Origin: Sandaracinobacter neustonicus
Lineage (GTDB): Bacteria > Pseudomonadota > Alphaproteobacteria > Sphingomonadales > Sphingomonadaceae
DNA length: 64,000 nt
Direction: 5' to 3'
Assembly (NCBI RefSeq): GCF_006385875.1
Contig: NZ_VFSU01000034.1
Span: 372,001-436,000, forward strand
Shown here: piece by piece, positions 35,695-44,272 of the stretch
Layout of the letters: every line of letters starts with the position of its first letter
How positions within the stretch are numbered: the stretch's first letter is position 1
Position numbers and translations under genes: made by a program
The notes under the pieces: generated by a model
What the model was told of the DNA's origin: nothing
Database searches by the model: none
Seen by the model: only the letters and a program-made list of their open reading frames with translations

Positions 35695-38031
35695 ATGCCG
35701 TCATTTTCCCGAGACCTTGAATCCACGCTCCACAATGCGCTGGCGGAAGCCAGCCGCCGTCGCCACGAATATGCGACGCTTGAACATCTGCTGCTGGCGC
35801 TGATCGGCGACACGCACGCCTCCGTCGTGATGAAGGCCTGCGGCGTCGATCTCGACGAATTGTCCGCGCAGGTGACCCGCTATCTCGACACCGAACTGGG
35901 CAGCCTGAAGGCGGACAGCTCGGTCGATCCGTCCCCTACCGCCGGGTTCCAGCGGGTGGTGCAGCGCGCCATCCTGCATGTGCAATCCTCCGGCCGGGAG
36001 GAAGTGACGGGCGCGAACGTGCTGGTCGCGCTGTTCTCCGAACGGGAAAGCCATGCCGTCTATTTCCTGCAGCAGCAGGACATGACGCGGCTGGATGCGG
36101 TTTCCTATATCAGCCACGGTATCGCCAAGACGTCGGGCATGTCCGAACCCAAGGCCCCCAAGGGCGCGGAGGAGCAGCCCGAAGCCAAGGATGACAAGCG
36201 CGAGGGGCGGCAAAAGGCCCCGGAATCGGCGCTGAAGCAGTTCACCGTGAACCTGAACGAGAAGGCGAAAACGGGGAAGATCGACGTGCTGATCGGCCGC
36301 GAGGCCGAGGTGGACCGCACGATCCAGATTCTCTGCCGCCGATCCAAGAACAACCCGCTGTATGTGGGCGATCCGGGCGTCGGCAAAACCGCCATCGCCG
36401 AAGGCCTCGCGCTGAAGATTATCCATGGTGAGGTGCCGGACGTGCTGCGCCCGGCCACCATCTATGCGCTGGATATGGGCGCGCTGCTGGCGGGCACCCG
36501 TTACCGCGGGGATTTCGAAGAGCGGCTGAAGAACGTGGTGTCTGAGCTGGAAAAGCTGCCGCATGCGGTGCTGTTCATCGATGAAATCCACACGGTGATC
36601 GGCGCGGGTGCGACCAGCGGCGGGGCGATGGACGCCTCCAACCTGCTGAAGCCTGCGCTCTCCTCCGGGGCGATCCGCTGCATCGGCTCCACCACCTATA
36701 AAGAGTTCCGCAATCATTTCGAGAAGGACCGCGCCCTGCTGCGCCGGTTCCAGAAGATCGACGTGAACGAACCCACGGTGGAGGATACGATCAAGATCCT
36801 CACCGGGCTGAAGCCTGCGTTTGAAAAGCACCACCGCGTGCGCTACACGCCGGACGCCATCAAGTCCGCCGTGGAACTGTCCGCGCGTTACATCAATGAT
36901 CGCAAGCTGCCGGATAAAGCCATCGACGTGATCGACGAAAGCGGCTCGGCGCAGATGCTGGTGCCGGAAGCCAAGCGCAAGCGGGTGATCGGCGTGAAGG
37001 AAATCGAGGCTGTCGTCGCCACCATGGCGCGCATCCCGCCGAAATCCGTCTCCACCGACGACAAGAAGGTGCTGCAGAATCTGGACGCCGAGCTGAAGCG
37101 CGTGGTGTTCGGGCAGGACAAGGCGATTGAGCTGCTCGCCTCCGCCATCAAGCTGAGCCGGGCGGGCCTGCGCGAGCCGAACAAGCCCATCGGCAATTAC
37201 CTGTTCTCCGGCCCGACCGGCGTTGGGAAAACCGAGGTGGCGCGCCAGCTGGCGCAGATTCTGGGTATTCCGCTGACGCGGTTCGACATGTCGGAATATA
37301 TGGAGCGTCACAGCGTTTCGCGGCTGATCGGCGCGCCTCCGGGCTATGTCGGCTTCGATCAGGGCGGGCTGCTGACGGATGCGGTGGATCAGAACCCGCA
37401 CAGCGTGCTGCTGCTGGACGAGATCGAGAAGGCGCACCCGGATCTCTACAACATCCTGTTGCAGGTGATGGACAACGGCAAGCTGACCGATCACCACGGT
37501 AAGACGGTGGATTTCCGCAACACCATCCTGATCATGACGACCAACGCAGGCGCCGCCGACATGCAGCGCGAAGGCATCGGCTTCGGCGCGGGCCAGCGTG
37601 TGGGCGAGGATGAGGAAGCCATCAAACGGATGTTCACGCCGGAGTTCCGCAACCGGCTGGATGCCATCGTGCCGTTCGATTACCTGCCGCCCAGCATCGT
37701 GGCGCGGGTGATCGACAAGTTCATCCTCCAGCTGGAGCTGCAACTGGCCGAGCGCGATGTGCATATCGCGCTGGAGGACGACGCGAAGGACTGGCTGATC
37801 GAGCGCGGTTACGACCGGCTGTATGGTGCCCGCCCGCTGGGCAGGCTGATTCAGGAATCGATCAAGCGGCCGCTGGCGGACGAACTGCTGTTCGGCAAGC
37901 TGGTGAACGGCGGCGAGGTGCGGGTGCATGTGAAGGACGACAAGCCCGCCTTCGAAATCATCGCCGCCGCGCCGAAGCCGAAGCGCAGCAAGAAGAAGGC
38001 CGCCGCGCTGCCTGCGCCGACGGACGAATAG
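35695..38031 (+). CDS. clpA: ATP-dependent Clp protease ATP-binding subunit ClpA
   Basis: AAA+ unfoldase that feeds proteins to ClpP. 778 residues: double Clp N-domain (about 1-140), a charged linker, first AAA with GDPGVGKT and [19 protein letters not shown], second AAA with GPTGVGKT and [12 protein letters not shown], and a Lys-rich tail ([11 protein letters not shown]). This arrangement, without the ClpB middle domain, identifies ClpA. clpS, often next to clpA in alphaproteobacteria, is not found in the 254 nt upstream. Confidence 0.96.
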   Translation: MPSFSRDLESTLHNALAEASRRRHEYATLEHLLLALIGDTHASVVMKACGVDLDELSAQVTRYLDTELGSLKADSSVDPSPTAGFQRVVQRAILHVQSSGREEVTGANVLVALFSERESHAVYFLQQQDMTRLDAVSYISHGIAKTSGMSEPKAPKGAEEQPEAKDDKREGRQKAPESALKQFTVNLNEKAKTGKIDVLIGREAEVDRTIQILCRRSKNNPLYVGDPGVGKTAIAEGLALKIIHGEVPDVLRPATIYALDMGALLAGTRYRGDFEERLKNVVSELEKLPHAVLFIDEIHTVIGAGATSGGAMDASNLLKPALSSGAIRCIGSTTYKEFRNHFEKDRALLRRFQKIDVNEPTVEDTIKILTGLKPAFEKHHRVRYTPDAIKSAVELSARYINDRKLPDKAIDVIDESGSAQMLVPEAKRKRVIGVKEIEAVVATMARIPPKSVSTDDKKVLQNLDAELKRVVFGQDKAIELLASAIKLSRAGLREPNKPIGNYLFSGPTGVGKTEVARQLAQILGIPLTRFDMSEYMERHSVSRLIGAPPGYVGFDQGGLLTDAVDQNPHSVLLLDEIEKAHPDLYNILLQVMDNGKLTDHHGKTVDFRNTILIMTTNAGAADMQREGIGFGAGQRVGEDEEAIKRMFTPEFRNRLDAIVPFDYLPPSIVARVIDKFILQLELQLAERDVHIALEDDAKDWLIERGYDRLYGARPLGRLIQESIKRPLADELLFGKLVNGGEVRVHVKDDKPAFEIIAAAPKPKRSKKKAAALPAPTDE

Positions 38032-38049
38032 GGCTGATGGCCGGCTGAC

Positions 38050-38355
38050 ATGGGTCGGGCGCTGATCGTGGTCGCGGCAGTCGCTGCGGTCAGTGCCCTG
38101 AACCTGTGGACGATGTGGTTGTTCCTTGTGGACAAGAATCGCGCTGCAAACCGTCGGCCGGGATCGGCACTGCGGATACCGGAAAGTGAACTGCTGTTGC
38201 TGGCCGCAGCGGGCGGCACACCGGGTGCCTATGCCGCCCGCCACCTGTTCCGCCACAAGACGCGCAAGCAACCCTTTTCCAACCGGCTGCGCATGATCGC
38301 CTTCGCACAGCTTATGGCGCTCGCGGCATTGGTGGGATGGTTCGCCACCGCCTGA
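38050..38355 (+). CDS. DUF1294 family membrane protein
   Basis: 101 residues with two or three hydrophobic helices and the family pattern FLVDKNRAANRRPGS...RIPESELLLLAAAGG, then RHKTRKQPF. No function is known for the family. It starts 18 nt after clpA and may be co-transcribed. Confidence 0.85.
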   Translation: MGRALIVVAAVAAVSALNLWTMWLFLVDKNRAANRRPGSALRIPESELLLLAAAGGTPGAYAARHLFRHKTRKQPFSNRLRMIAFAQLMALAALVGWFATA

Positions 38356-38399
38356 GCCCGCCATTGAAGGCCCATCAACGGCATGTTACCTTTCCGCAC

Positions 38400-38645
38400 A
38401 TGCCAATGACGCCTTCCAACAGATCCAGCGCCAGTTCGCGGCGGCATGCGCCGCCGCATCGCGCCCGCCTGCGGGCGCAAGGGCTGCGCTCTGTCGAGCT
38501 GTGGGTTCCCGATATCCGCTCCACACGGTTCGCGGCGGCCCGGTTCGCGACAGCGGCCCGCGCCCAAAGTTCCCGGGCGGCATTGAGCGACAACTTGCAG
38601 GACGATCAGGCGTTCGTGGAAAATCTGGCCGACTGGGGCGAGTAA
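38400..38645 (+). CDS. Antitoxin, MazE-like DUF3018 family
   Basis: 81 residues. A basic Ser/Arg-rich N-terminus is followed by the family core RARLRAQGLRSVELWVPDIRS, a DNA-binding-type strand-helix, and an acidic C-terminus (DDQAFVENLADWGE) of the type that wraps the toxin. The start is uncertain: ATG 38400 and 38406 are both in frame and no good ribosome site is seen. Directly followed, with no spacer, by the MazF/PemK-like toxin. Confidence 0.8.
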   Translation: MPMTPSNRSSASSRRHAPPHRARLRAQGLRSVELWVPDIRSTRFAAARFATAARAQSSRAALSDNLQDDQAFVENLADWGE

Positions 38646-38972
38646 GTGCGTCGCGGGAGTGTCGTCACCGTTGCGGGTGGCGGGGATTTCTCGGGTAAGC
38701 CGAGGCCGGCCATTGTCATTCAGGCGGATGCGTTCGAACGCACTTCCTCTGTCACGCTCTGCCTGTTGACCACGACGGATATCGAAGCGCCGCTGTTTCG
38801 CATCGCAATCGACCCGGAACCGGCAAACGGGCTGAAAACCAGATCATGGGCCATGGCCGACAAGCTGGTCACCGTTCGGCGGGATCGCATTTCCACCGAG
38901 ATCGGCCATATTAGCAACGATGAGCTGCTGCGGCTGAGCCGGGCGCTGATCGTCTTTCTGGGCCTCGCATAA
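38646..38972 (+). CDS. MazF/PemK-type endoribonuclease toxin
   Basis: 108 residues with a GTG start immediately after the antitoxin TAA. The N-terminal [26 protein letters not shown] carries the conserved GKPRPA loop with the catalytic Arg, followed by LCLLTT and [13 protein letters not shown]. Predicted to cut mRNA at a short sequence when free of antitoxin. Part of a two-gene toxin-antitoxin module between clpA and rplY. Confidence 0.9.
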   Translation: MRRGSVVTVAGGGDFSGKPRPAIVIQADAFERTSSVTLCLLTTTDIEAPLFRIAIDPEPANGLKTRSWAMADKLVTVRRDRISTEIGHISNDELLRLSRALIVFLGLA

Positions 38973-39091
38973 GTGCGACCACATGGGACCCGCCCAGCAC
39001 AGCTTGCCCCGAATCGGCTTTCCCGCTATGGCCCGCCCCTTCGCGAACCGGCACACCCTGGAGGTGTCGGGCGAATATACTGGAGAAGAAC

Positions 39092-39694
39092 ATGTCTGAT
39101 GTGCTGACGCTCACCGCCGAAGCACGCGACCGGGCTGGCAAGGGAGCCTCTCGGGCGGTGCGGCGGGAAGGCCGCGTTCCGGCGGTAATCTATGGCAACA
39201 AGGAAGCTGCTCTCAGCATCCACGTCGAGGAAAAGCGGCTGGTGAAGCTGCTGCAGACGGGCCACTTCATGAATTCGGTCGTCGAGATCGAAATCGACGG
39301 CAAATCCCACCACACGCTGCCGCGCGACGTGCAGTTCCACCCGGTGAACGACCGTCCGATCCATGTCGACTTCCTGCGCGTGACGGATGAAACCCTCATC
39401 ACCGTGAACGTGCCGGTGCGCTTCGAAAACGAAGCAGCTTCGCCGGGCCTGAAGCGCGGTGGCGTGCTGAACGTGGTTCGCCACGAAGTCGAGCTGAAGT
39501 GCCCGGCCGGTGCCGTGCCGCACGACATCGAAGTGGACGTGACCGGCTTTGAAGTCGGTGATTCGATCCACATCTCGGTGGTGAAGCTGCCCAAGGGCGT
39601 TTCCACCGTGATCGAGCGCGATTTCACCATCGCCACCATCGTTGCACCCTCTGGCCTGAAGAGCCAGGAAGGTGAAGGCGAGGCGGCGGCTTAA
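39092..39694 (+). CDS. rplY: 50S ribosomal protein L25 (CTC type)
   Basis: Binds 5S rRNA in the large subunit. 200 residues: the L25 domain ([18 protein letters not shown]) plus the C-terminal beta domain of the longer CTC form, ending in an acidic Ala/Glu tail. A GGAGAAG ribosome site precedes the ATG. pth follows after 3 nt, a widely conserved pair. Confidence 0.96.
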   Translation: MSDVLTLTAEARDRAGKGASRAVRREGRVPAVIYGNKEAALSIHVEEKRLVKLLQTGHFMNSVVEIEIDGKSHHTLPRDVQFHPVNDRPIHVDFLRVTDETLITVNVPVRFENEAASPGLKRGGVLNVVRHEVELKCPAGAVPHDIEVDVTGFEVGDSIHISVVKLPKGVSTVIERDFTIATIVAPSGLKSQEGEGEAAA

Positions 39695-39697
39695 ACC

Positions 39698-40264
39698 ATG
39701 CTGCTGTTCGCCGGGCTGGGCAATCCCGGCCCGGCTTACGCCCTCAATCGCCACAATGTGGGGTTTATGGCCGTGGACATCATCCATGATGTCCACGGCT
39801 TTTCCCCGTGGAAGAGCCGCTTTCAGGGGCTGACAGCGGAGGGGCGGCTGGGCGGAGAGAAGGTCGTGCTGCTGAAGCCGATGACCTTCATGAACGAAAG
39901 CGGCCGATCCGTGGGCGAAGCGCTGCGCTTCTTCAAGCTGGAGTTGTCTGCCCTCACCGTGTTCCACGACGAGCTGGATCTGGATCCGTTCCGGGTGAAG
40001 GTGAAATCGGGCGGCGGCGCGGCGGGGCAGAATGGCATCCGCTCCATCATCACCCATGCCGGTGCGGAGTTCCGCCGCGTGCGCATCGGCATCGGCCACC
40101 CCGGCCACAAGGACAGGGTGACACCGCATGTGCTGGGCAATTTCGCGCACGCCGAGGAAGGGAAGCTGTCCGAGATGCTGGCGGATATCGCCGATCTGGC
40201 CCCGCTGCTGGCGGATGGCAATGACCCGCGCTTCATGAGCGACCTGGCGCTGCGCCAGCAATGA
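39698..40264 (+). CDS. pth: Peptidyl-tRNA hydrolase
   Basis: Recycles peptidyl-tRNAs released during translation. 188 residues. Opening GLGNPGPAYALNRHNVGFM contains the catalytic His19 (His20 in E. coli numbering); LKPMTFMNESG, HDELDLDPFRVKVKSGGG and the HNGIRSI-equivalent (QNGIRSI) regions are present. Overlaps the next gene by 4 nt. Confidence 0.97.
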   Translation: MLLFAGLGNPGPAYALNRHNVGFMAVDIIHDVHGFSPWKSRFQGLTAEGRLGGEKVVLLKPMTFMNESGRSVGEALRFFKLELSALTVFHDELDLDPFRVKVKSGGGAAGQNGIRSIITHAGAEFRRVRIGIGHPGHKDRVTPHVLGNFAHAEEGKLSEMLADIADLAPLLADGNDPRFMSDLALRQQ

Positions 40265-40812
40265 GCGACATACTTCGCCTTGCCACCGAAGCCGATGTGA
40301 TCGCGCTCTCGGCGCTGATCGCCCGCTCCGCCCGCGAATTGCAGGCCGAATTCTATCCGCCCGAGGTGCTGGACGTCGCCGTGGGCACCGCCTTCGGGCT
40401 GGATCCGATGCTGCTGGCGGACGAGACTTATTACCTGATCGAGCGCGACGGCCAGCCTGTCGCATGTGGCGGCTGGAGCTTCCGCGCCAAAACCTATGGC
40501 GCGGCCGGGCATCTGGCCGACGCCACCGCCCGCATGCAGCCGGGCCGCGACGCCGCGCGCATCCGCGCCTTTTTCGTGGCACCGGATTACGCCCGGCAGG
40601 GGCTGGGCAGCCGCCTGCTGGCAGCCTGCGAAAAGGCCGCGCATGAGGCTGGCTTCACCGAAGCGGAAATGGTGGCGACACTGGCGGGTGAAAAGCTCTA
40701 CAGCCGCCACGGATGGGCGGTGGACCGCGCCTATACCGAGATTCTTCCCGGCGGCACGGAGCTGCCGGTGATCCGCATGACAAAACGGCTGAGCAGCCGG
40801 CGAGGAGAGTGA
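40261..40812 (+). CDS. GNAT family N-acetyltransferase
   Basis: 183 residues. The acetyl-CoA-binding motif A is seen as FFVAPDYARQGLGSRLLAACE, with the R/QxxGxG/A loop in RQGLGS. Substrate unknown. Tightly placed between pth (4-nt overlap) and ychF (1-nt gap), so expressed with translation genes. Confidence 0.88.
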   Translation: MSDILRLATEADVIALSALIARSARELQAEFYPPEVLDVAVGTAFGLDPMLLADETYYLIERDGQPVACGGWSFRAKTYGAAGHLADATARMQPGRDAARIRAFFVAPDYARQGLGSRLLAACEKAAHEAGFTEAEMVATLAGEKLYSRHGWAVDRAYTEILPGGTELPVIRMTKRLSSRRGE

Positions 40813-40813
40813 A

Positions 40814-41914
40814 ATGGGATTCCGCTGTGGCATCGTGGGCCTGCCGAACGTCGGCAAATCCACCCTGTTCAACGCGCTGACGGAAACGGCCGCCGCGCAG
40901 GCCGCCAACTACCCCTTCTGCACCATCGAGCCGAACGTGGGGAATGTGGGCGTGCCGGACCCGCGCATGCAGCAGATCGCCGACATCGCCGGATCGCAGA
41001 AGATCATCGAAACCCAGCTGGGTTTCGTAGATATCGCGGGCCTAGTGCGCGGCGCTTCAAAGGGCGAGGGCCTCGGCAACCAGTTCCTCGCCAACATCCG
41101 CGAAGTGGACGCCATCGTCCATGTGCTGCGCTGCTTCGAGGATGACGACATCACCCATGTGGAAGGCCGAATCGATCCGGTGGCAGACGCCGAGACGGTG
41201 GAAACCGAGCTGATGCTGGCCGACCTTGAAAGCCTTGAACGCCGCGTGCCGAACCTCGCCAAGAAAGGGCAGGGCGGGGACAAGGACGCCAAGGCCGCCG
41301 CGGTCGCGCTGCAAAAGGCGCTGGACCTGCTGCGCGAAGGCAAGCCGGCACGGTTGGCGGTGCCCGCCGATGCGGACGAGAAGCGGCATCTGGCGCAGGC
41401 GCAGTTGCTGACGGGCAAGCCGGTTCTGTACGTCTGCAACGTGGACGAAGGCTCCGCCGCGACCGGCAACGCCTTTTCCGCGCGCGTGGCAGACATGGCC
41501 AAAGCACAAGGCGCGGGCGCAGTGGTGATCTCCGCTGCGATCGAAGCCGAAATCGTCACCATGGCCCCGGAAGACCGACCGGAGTATCTGGAGGCGCTGG
41601 GGCTGGCTGAAACCGGCCTCGCCCGCATCATCCGTGCCGGATATGAGCTGCTGCACCTGCTGACCTTCTTCACCGCCGGCCCCAAGGAAACCCGCGCCTG
41701 GACCGTGGAAAAGGGCGCGACCGCCCCCAACGCGGCAGGCGTGATCCACACCGATTTCGAAAAAGGCTTCATCCGCGCGGAAACCATCGCCTTCGCCGAT
41801 TTCGTGGCGCTGGGCGGCGAAGCCAAGGCGCGCGAGGCAGGCAAGCTGCGCGCCGAAGGCAAGACCTATGTGGTGCAGGACGGCGACGTGATGCACTTCC
41901 TGCATAGCAATTGA
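40814..41914 (+). CDS. ychF: Ribosome-binding ATPase YchF
   Basis: Obg-type P-loop protein that prefers ATP and binds ribosomes. 366 residues. GLPNVGKST (residues 9-17) is the P-loop, DIAGLVRGASKGEGLGNQFL the G3/switch region, and the G4-equivalent reads CNVDE, the YchF-specific change that alters base choice. A C-terminal TGS domain ends with VVQDGDVMHF. Last gene of the rplY run. Confidence 0.96.
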   Translation: MGFRCGIVGLPNVGKSTLFNALTETAAAQAANYPFCTIEPNVGNVGVPDPRMQQIADIAGSQKIIETQLGFVDIAGLVRGASKGEGLGNQFLANIREVDAIVHVLRCFEDDDITHVEGRIDPVADAETVETELMLADLESLERRVPNLAKKGQGGDKDAKAAAVALQKALDLLREGKPARLAVPADADEKRHLAQAQLLTGKPVLYVCNVDEGSAATGNAFSARVADMAKAQGAGAVVISAAIEAEIVTMAPEDRPEYLEALGLAETGLARIIRAGYELLHLLTFFTAGPKETRAWTVEKGATAPNAAGVIHTDFEKGFIRAETIAFADFVALGGEAKAREAGKLRAEGKTYVVQDGDVMHFLHSN

Positions 41915-41932
41915 CGACGGCTGGCGTGGCGG

Positions 41933-42027
41933 TTGAGGGGGCGCTGCCCCCTCAAACTCCCTCGGCAGGGGCGTGACGCCCCTGCACCCCCGGACTTTTT
42001 CTTAGCCCCTCCCCTGCAGGGGAGGGG
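41933..42027. repeat. Three consecutive intergenic palindromes
   Basis: Downstream of ychF are three perfect hairpin sequences: ttgagggggc/gccccctcaa with a 3-nt loop (41933-41955), gcaggggcg/cgcccctgc (41965-41985), and the 22-bp palindrome at 42006-42027. The second is followed by cccccggactttttc, so it may also act as the ychF terminator. Together with the next two repeat entries they fill the 613 nt without a gene. Confidence 0.75.
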
Positions 42028-42110
42028 TTGGGGTGGGGGCTATCCGCTGGGCGCGAGGTTGAACGTTGTTGACTGCGGCGCTTTTCGGCAGTGGTCCCGT
42101 CACCCATCCC

Positions 42111-42209
42111 CCGCTCAGGCTGAGCTTGTCGAAGCCCGATGTGGTGTGACCCCCGGGCCTGGCCGTTGCGCTTTCGCGTTGGGGGCTTCGACAAGCTCAG
42201 CCTGAGCGG
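42111..42209. repeat. 27-bp perfect inverted repeat, REP-like
   Basis: Positions 42111-42137 and 42183-42209 are exact reverse complements over 27 bp and contain cttcgacaagctcag, which I know as a frequent intergenic palindrome in sphingomonads. The 45-nt spacer holds no gene. Confidence 0.85.
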
Positions 42210-42255
42210 GTTGGAGAGGGGGTTGGGGTAGCGGTTGTGGTTGTGGGGAGGTTGG

Positions 42256-42472
42256 TGGATCAGGCCAACCGGTGACACCCCCTCTCCATCTCTCCCCCTT
42301 GCAGGGGGAGAGCGCTCCGTAGCGCCGCAGGCAATCGAATCTGATCATTCACACGGCGTTGGAGTGGAACCACAACGCCAACTTTGAGGGTGCAGGGAAA
42401 TCACTTCCCTGCCCGCCGGAGGCAAAAAAAGTGGCCGGGTTCCAAGGGCAGAGCCCTTGGCCTTCCTTCCTC
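42256..42472 (+). repeat. Composite three-hairpin intergenic element, copy B
   Basis: Same block order as copy A (24118-24310): tggatcaggcc...ggtgacaccccctctcc, hairpin ctctccccc/gggggagag (42290-42312), block gccgcaggcaatcgaatct, hairpin gcagggaaat/acttccctgc (42392-42412), then ccaagggc/gcccttgg (42442-42460) and ccttggccttcct. Relative to A there is a roughly 20-nt insertion with an A-run (42424-42430). It lies just upstream of the cation transporter gene. Confidence 0.8.
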
Positions 42473-42527
42473 TCTCCCTTCCACCACCCCCTTGTCCTTC
42501 CCCGCCAGTCGGGCGAGAAGCGCGGCC

Positions 42528-43457
42528 ATGGGATCCGTTGAGCGTGCGATGGCGTTGAAGAGCGAGCTTGAGGCGTCGCTGTTGCGGCTGTCGATTCTGG
42601 CGACCTTGCTGATCGCGGCTTTGGGGGTGGCGTTCGGGCTGTTTTCCGGTTCGTTGGCGATATTGTTCGACGGCCTGTTTTCGCTGGTGGATGCCTTCAT
42701 CACCTGGCTGATGCTGGTGGTGGCGCGGCTGGTGGCGCAGGAAAGCGACCAGAAATTTCAATATGGATACTGGCATCTGGAGCCGCTGGTGGTGGCGTTG
42801 AAGGCCAGCGTGCTGATGACTCTGGTGCTGTTCGGCTTTCTGGGGGCGTTGCAGAGCTTGCAGGCGGGCGGGCACACGCCCGATCTTGGCCCGGCGATCG
42901 GCTATGCGGTGGTGGTGGTGGTGATCTGCCTTGCCACATGGCTCTGGATGCGGCGGCAGAATGAGCGGCTGGATTCGGCGCTGATCGCGGTGGACATGAA
43001 GGCGTGGGCGGCGTCCGGCGTGATCACCTCGGCGCTGTTGATCGCCTTTCTGGCGGCGGCGGCGATGAAGGATACGCAGTTTGAACATCTGCGCCCCCTT
43101 GTCGATCCGGCGATTCTGGCGGTGCTGTCTCTGGCGATCCTGCCGGTGCCGTGGAAGGATGCGAAGCTGGCCTTCCGCGACATTTTCGGCATCGTGCCCA
43201 AGGCGCTGGATGGTCATGTGCATCAGGTGATGGATGAATTCATCCAGCGGCACGGTTTCAGCCGCTATGAATCCTATGTGACGCGCACCGGCCGGGCAAA
43301 GTTCATCGAGATTTCGGTGCTCGCCCCACCCGGCATGCCCGCGCAGACGCTGGAGCATTTCGACGAACTGCGCGCCGAGATCGGCGAGGCTATCGGCGAG
43401 GGCGGGCCGGACCGCTGGCTGACCATCGTTTTCACGACGGATCCGGCGGAGTTATAG
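42528..43457 (+). CDS. Cation diffusion facilitator family transporter
   Basis: 309 residues from the ATG at 42528 (a second in-frame ATG is at 42549). Inner-membrane exporter of divalent metals such as Zn or Fe. Six hydrophobic segments; the metal-site pattern is FDGLFSLVDAF in helix 2 and VDMKAWAASG in helix 5, and a C-terminal cytoplasmic domain is present. The metal cannot be deduced. It is convergent with ccmA. Confidence 0.88.
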   Translation: MGSVERAMALKSELEASLLRLSILATLLIAALGVAFGLFSGSLAILFDGLFSLVDAFITWLMLVVARLVAQESDQKFQYGYWHLEPLVVALKASVLMTLVLFGFLGALQSLQAGGHTPDLGPAIGYAVVVVVICLATWLWMRRQNERLDSALIAVDMKAWAASGVITSALLIAFLAAAAMKDTQFEHLRPLVDPAILAVLSLAILPVPWKDAKLAFRDIFGIVPKALDGHVHQVMDEFIQRHGFSRYESYVTRTGRAKFIEISVLAPPGMPAQTLEHFDELRAEIGEAIGEGGPDRWLTIVFTTDPAEL

Positions 43458-43476
43458 CGCCAGCGCAGTGCTGGAA

Positions 43477-44055
43477 TCAGAGTGTCAGCGTGCCGCTTCC
43501 GGGCAGATCGAGCGGCTGGTGGGTGGCGGCGATCACCAGCCCGCCCTGCGCCCGATGTGCGGCGATAGCGGCCAGCAGCCGCTGTTCGGACGCCGAATCG
43601 AGCGCGTTGGTGGGCTCGTCCAGCAACCACAGCCGCGCGCCGGATGCGATGGTGCGGGCAATCGCCACGCGCTGCCGCTGGCCGGAGGAGAGCTGGCCGC
43701 AGCGGAATTCCATGAGCGCGGTGACGGCCATCGCCTCTGCGGCGGCGGCCTGCGCCTCTGCCGTCGCGCCATCCAGCCCTGCCCAGAAGGCCAGTTCGCC
43801 CGCCACCCGCCGATCCGGTTTCAGCGCCTGTTCGCCCGCCAGCAGAGCGGTGGGGAACGGGTTGGACAGGCGGCCCGCATCGGGGGCCAGCAGGCCCGCC
43901 ACGAGGCGGAGGAGGGAGGATTTTCCGACCCCGTTCGGCCCCGTGATGAGCAGCGCACCGCCCGGCTCCAGCCGGAACGACAGGGCTTCGAACAGCAGCC
44001 GCCCGCCGCGAATCAACGCAATCCCATCAGCTTCGAGGCAATCCGCGCTTGCCAT
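43477..44055 (-). CDS. ccmA: Cytochrome c biogenesis heme exporter ATPase CcmA
   Basis: ATPase of the CcmABCD system that releases holo-CcmE for c-type cytochrome maturation. 192 residues: Walker A GPNGVGKSS (39-47), signature LSSGQRQRVAIAR and Walker B LWLLDEPTNALD, then the H-loop ATHQ. The short length fits CcmA. It stands alone: the downstream gene is on the other strand and no ccmB, ccmC or ccmD is adjacent, so the CcmB partner must be encoded elsewhere. Confidence 0.85.
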   Translation of the reverse strand: MASADCLEADGIALIRGGRLLFEALSFRLEPGGALLITGPNGVGKSSLLRLVAGLLAPDAGRLSNPFPTALLAGEQALKPDRRVAGELAFWAGLDGATAEAQAAAAEAMAVTALMEFRCGQLSSGQRQRVAIARTIASGARLWLLDEPTNALDSASEQRLLAAIAAHRAQGGLVIAATHQPLDLPGSGTLTL

Positions 44056-44088
44056 CAGGGCCGCCCTTCCCTATGGCCCGTCGCTCGT

Positions 44089-44165
44089 CGGGGCGTAGCG
44101 CAGCCTGGTAGCGCATCAGACTGGGGGTCTGAGGGTCGCAGGTTCGAATCCTGTCGCTCCGACCA
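44089..44165 (+). tRNA. tRNA-Pro (anticodon GGG)
   Basis: 77 nt with encoded CCA. Acceptor cggggcg pairs with cgctccg (one G-T), the anticodon stem tcaga/tctga encloses loop ctggggg with anticodon GGG, and the T arm is gcagg-ttcgaat-cctgt. It sits between divergent ccmA and the nine-gene minus operon. Confidence 0.97.
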
Positions 44166-44166
44166 T

Positions 44167-44223
44167 TTTCCAAAGGCGGCCGTGATTTGCGCGAAGCGCA
44201 AACTCACGGACTCGCCTTGGAAA
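44167..44223. terminator. Long hairpin directly after tRNA-Pro
   Basis: Starting one base after the tRNA CCA: outer stem tttccaa/ttggaaa plus ggcg/cgcc (one bulged A), inner stem cgtga/tcacg and tttgcgc/gcgcaaa with loop gaa. It lies between the tRNA and the end of the converging nine-gene operon, so it could end transcription from both sides, though no T-tract follows. Confidence 0.55.
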
Positions 44224-44272
44224 TGGCCGACAGGTTGGCGGCAAGCCGCAAAGCCCGTGTCTCGGCTTCCCC

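Noticed and set aside
41915-42527. CRISPR array or attachment sites in the repeat-rich gap
   Set aside because: Repeats are palindromes of different sequence with irregular spacing, not identical repeats with regular spacers; no integrase is nearby.
42345-43358. Minus-strand His/Gln/Arg-rich frame opposite the cation transporter
   Set aside because: Antisense to a clear membrane transporter; composition is that of a complement frame.
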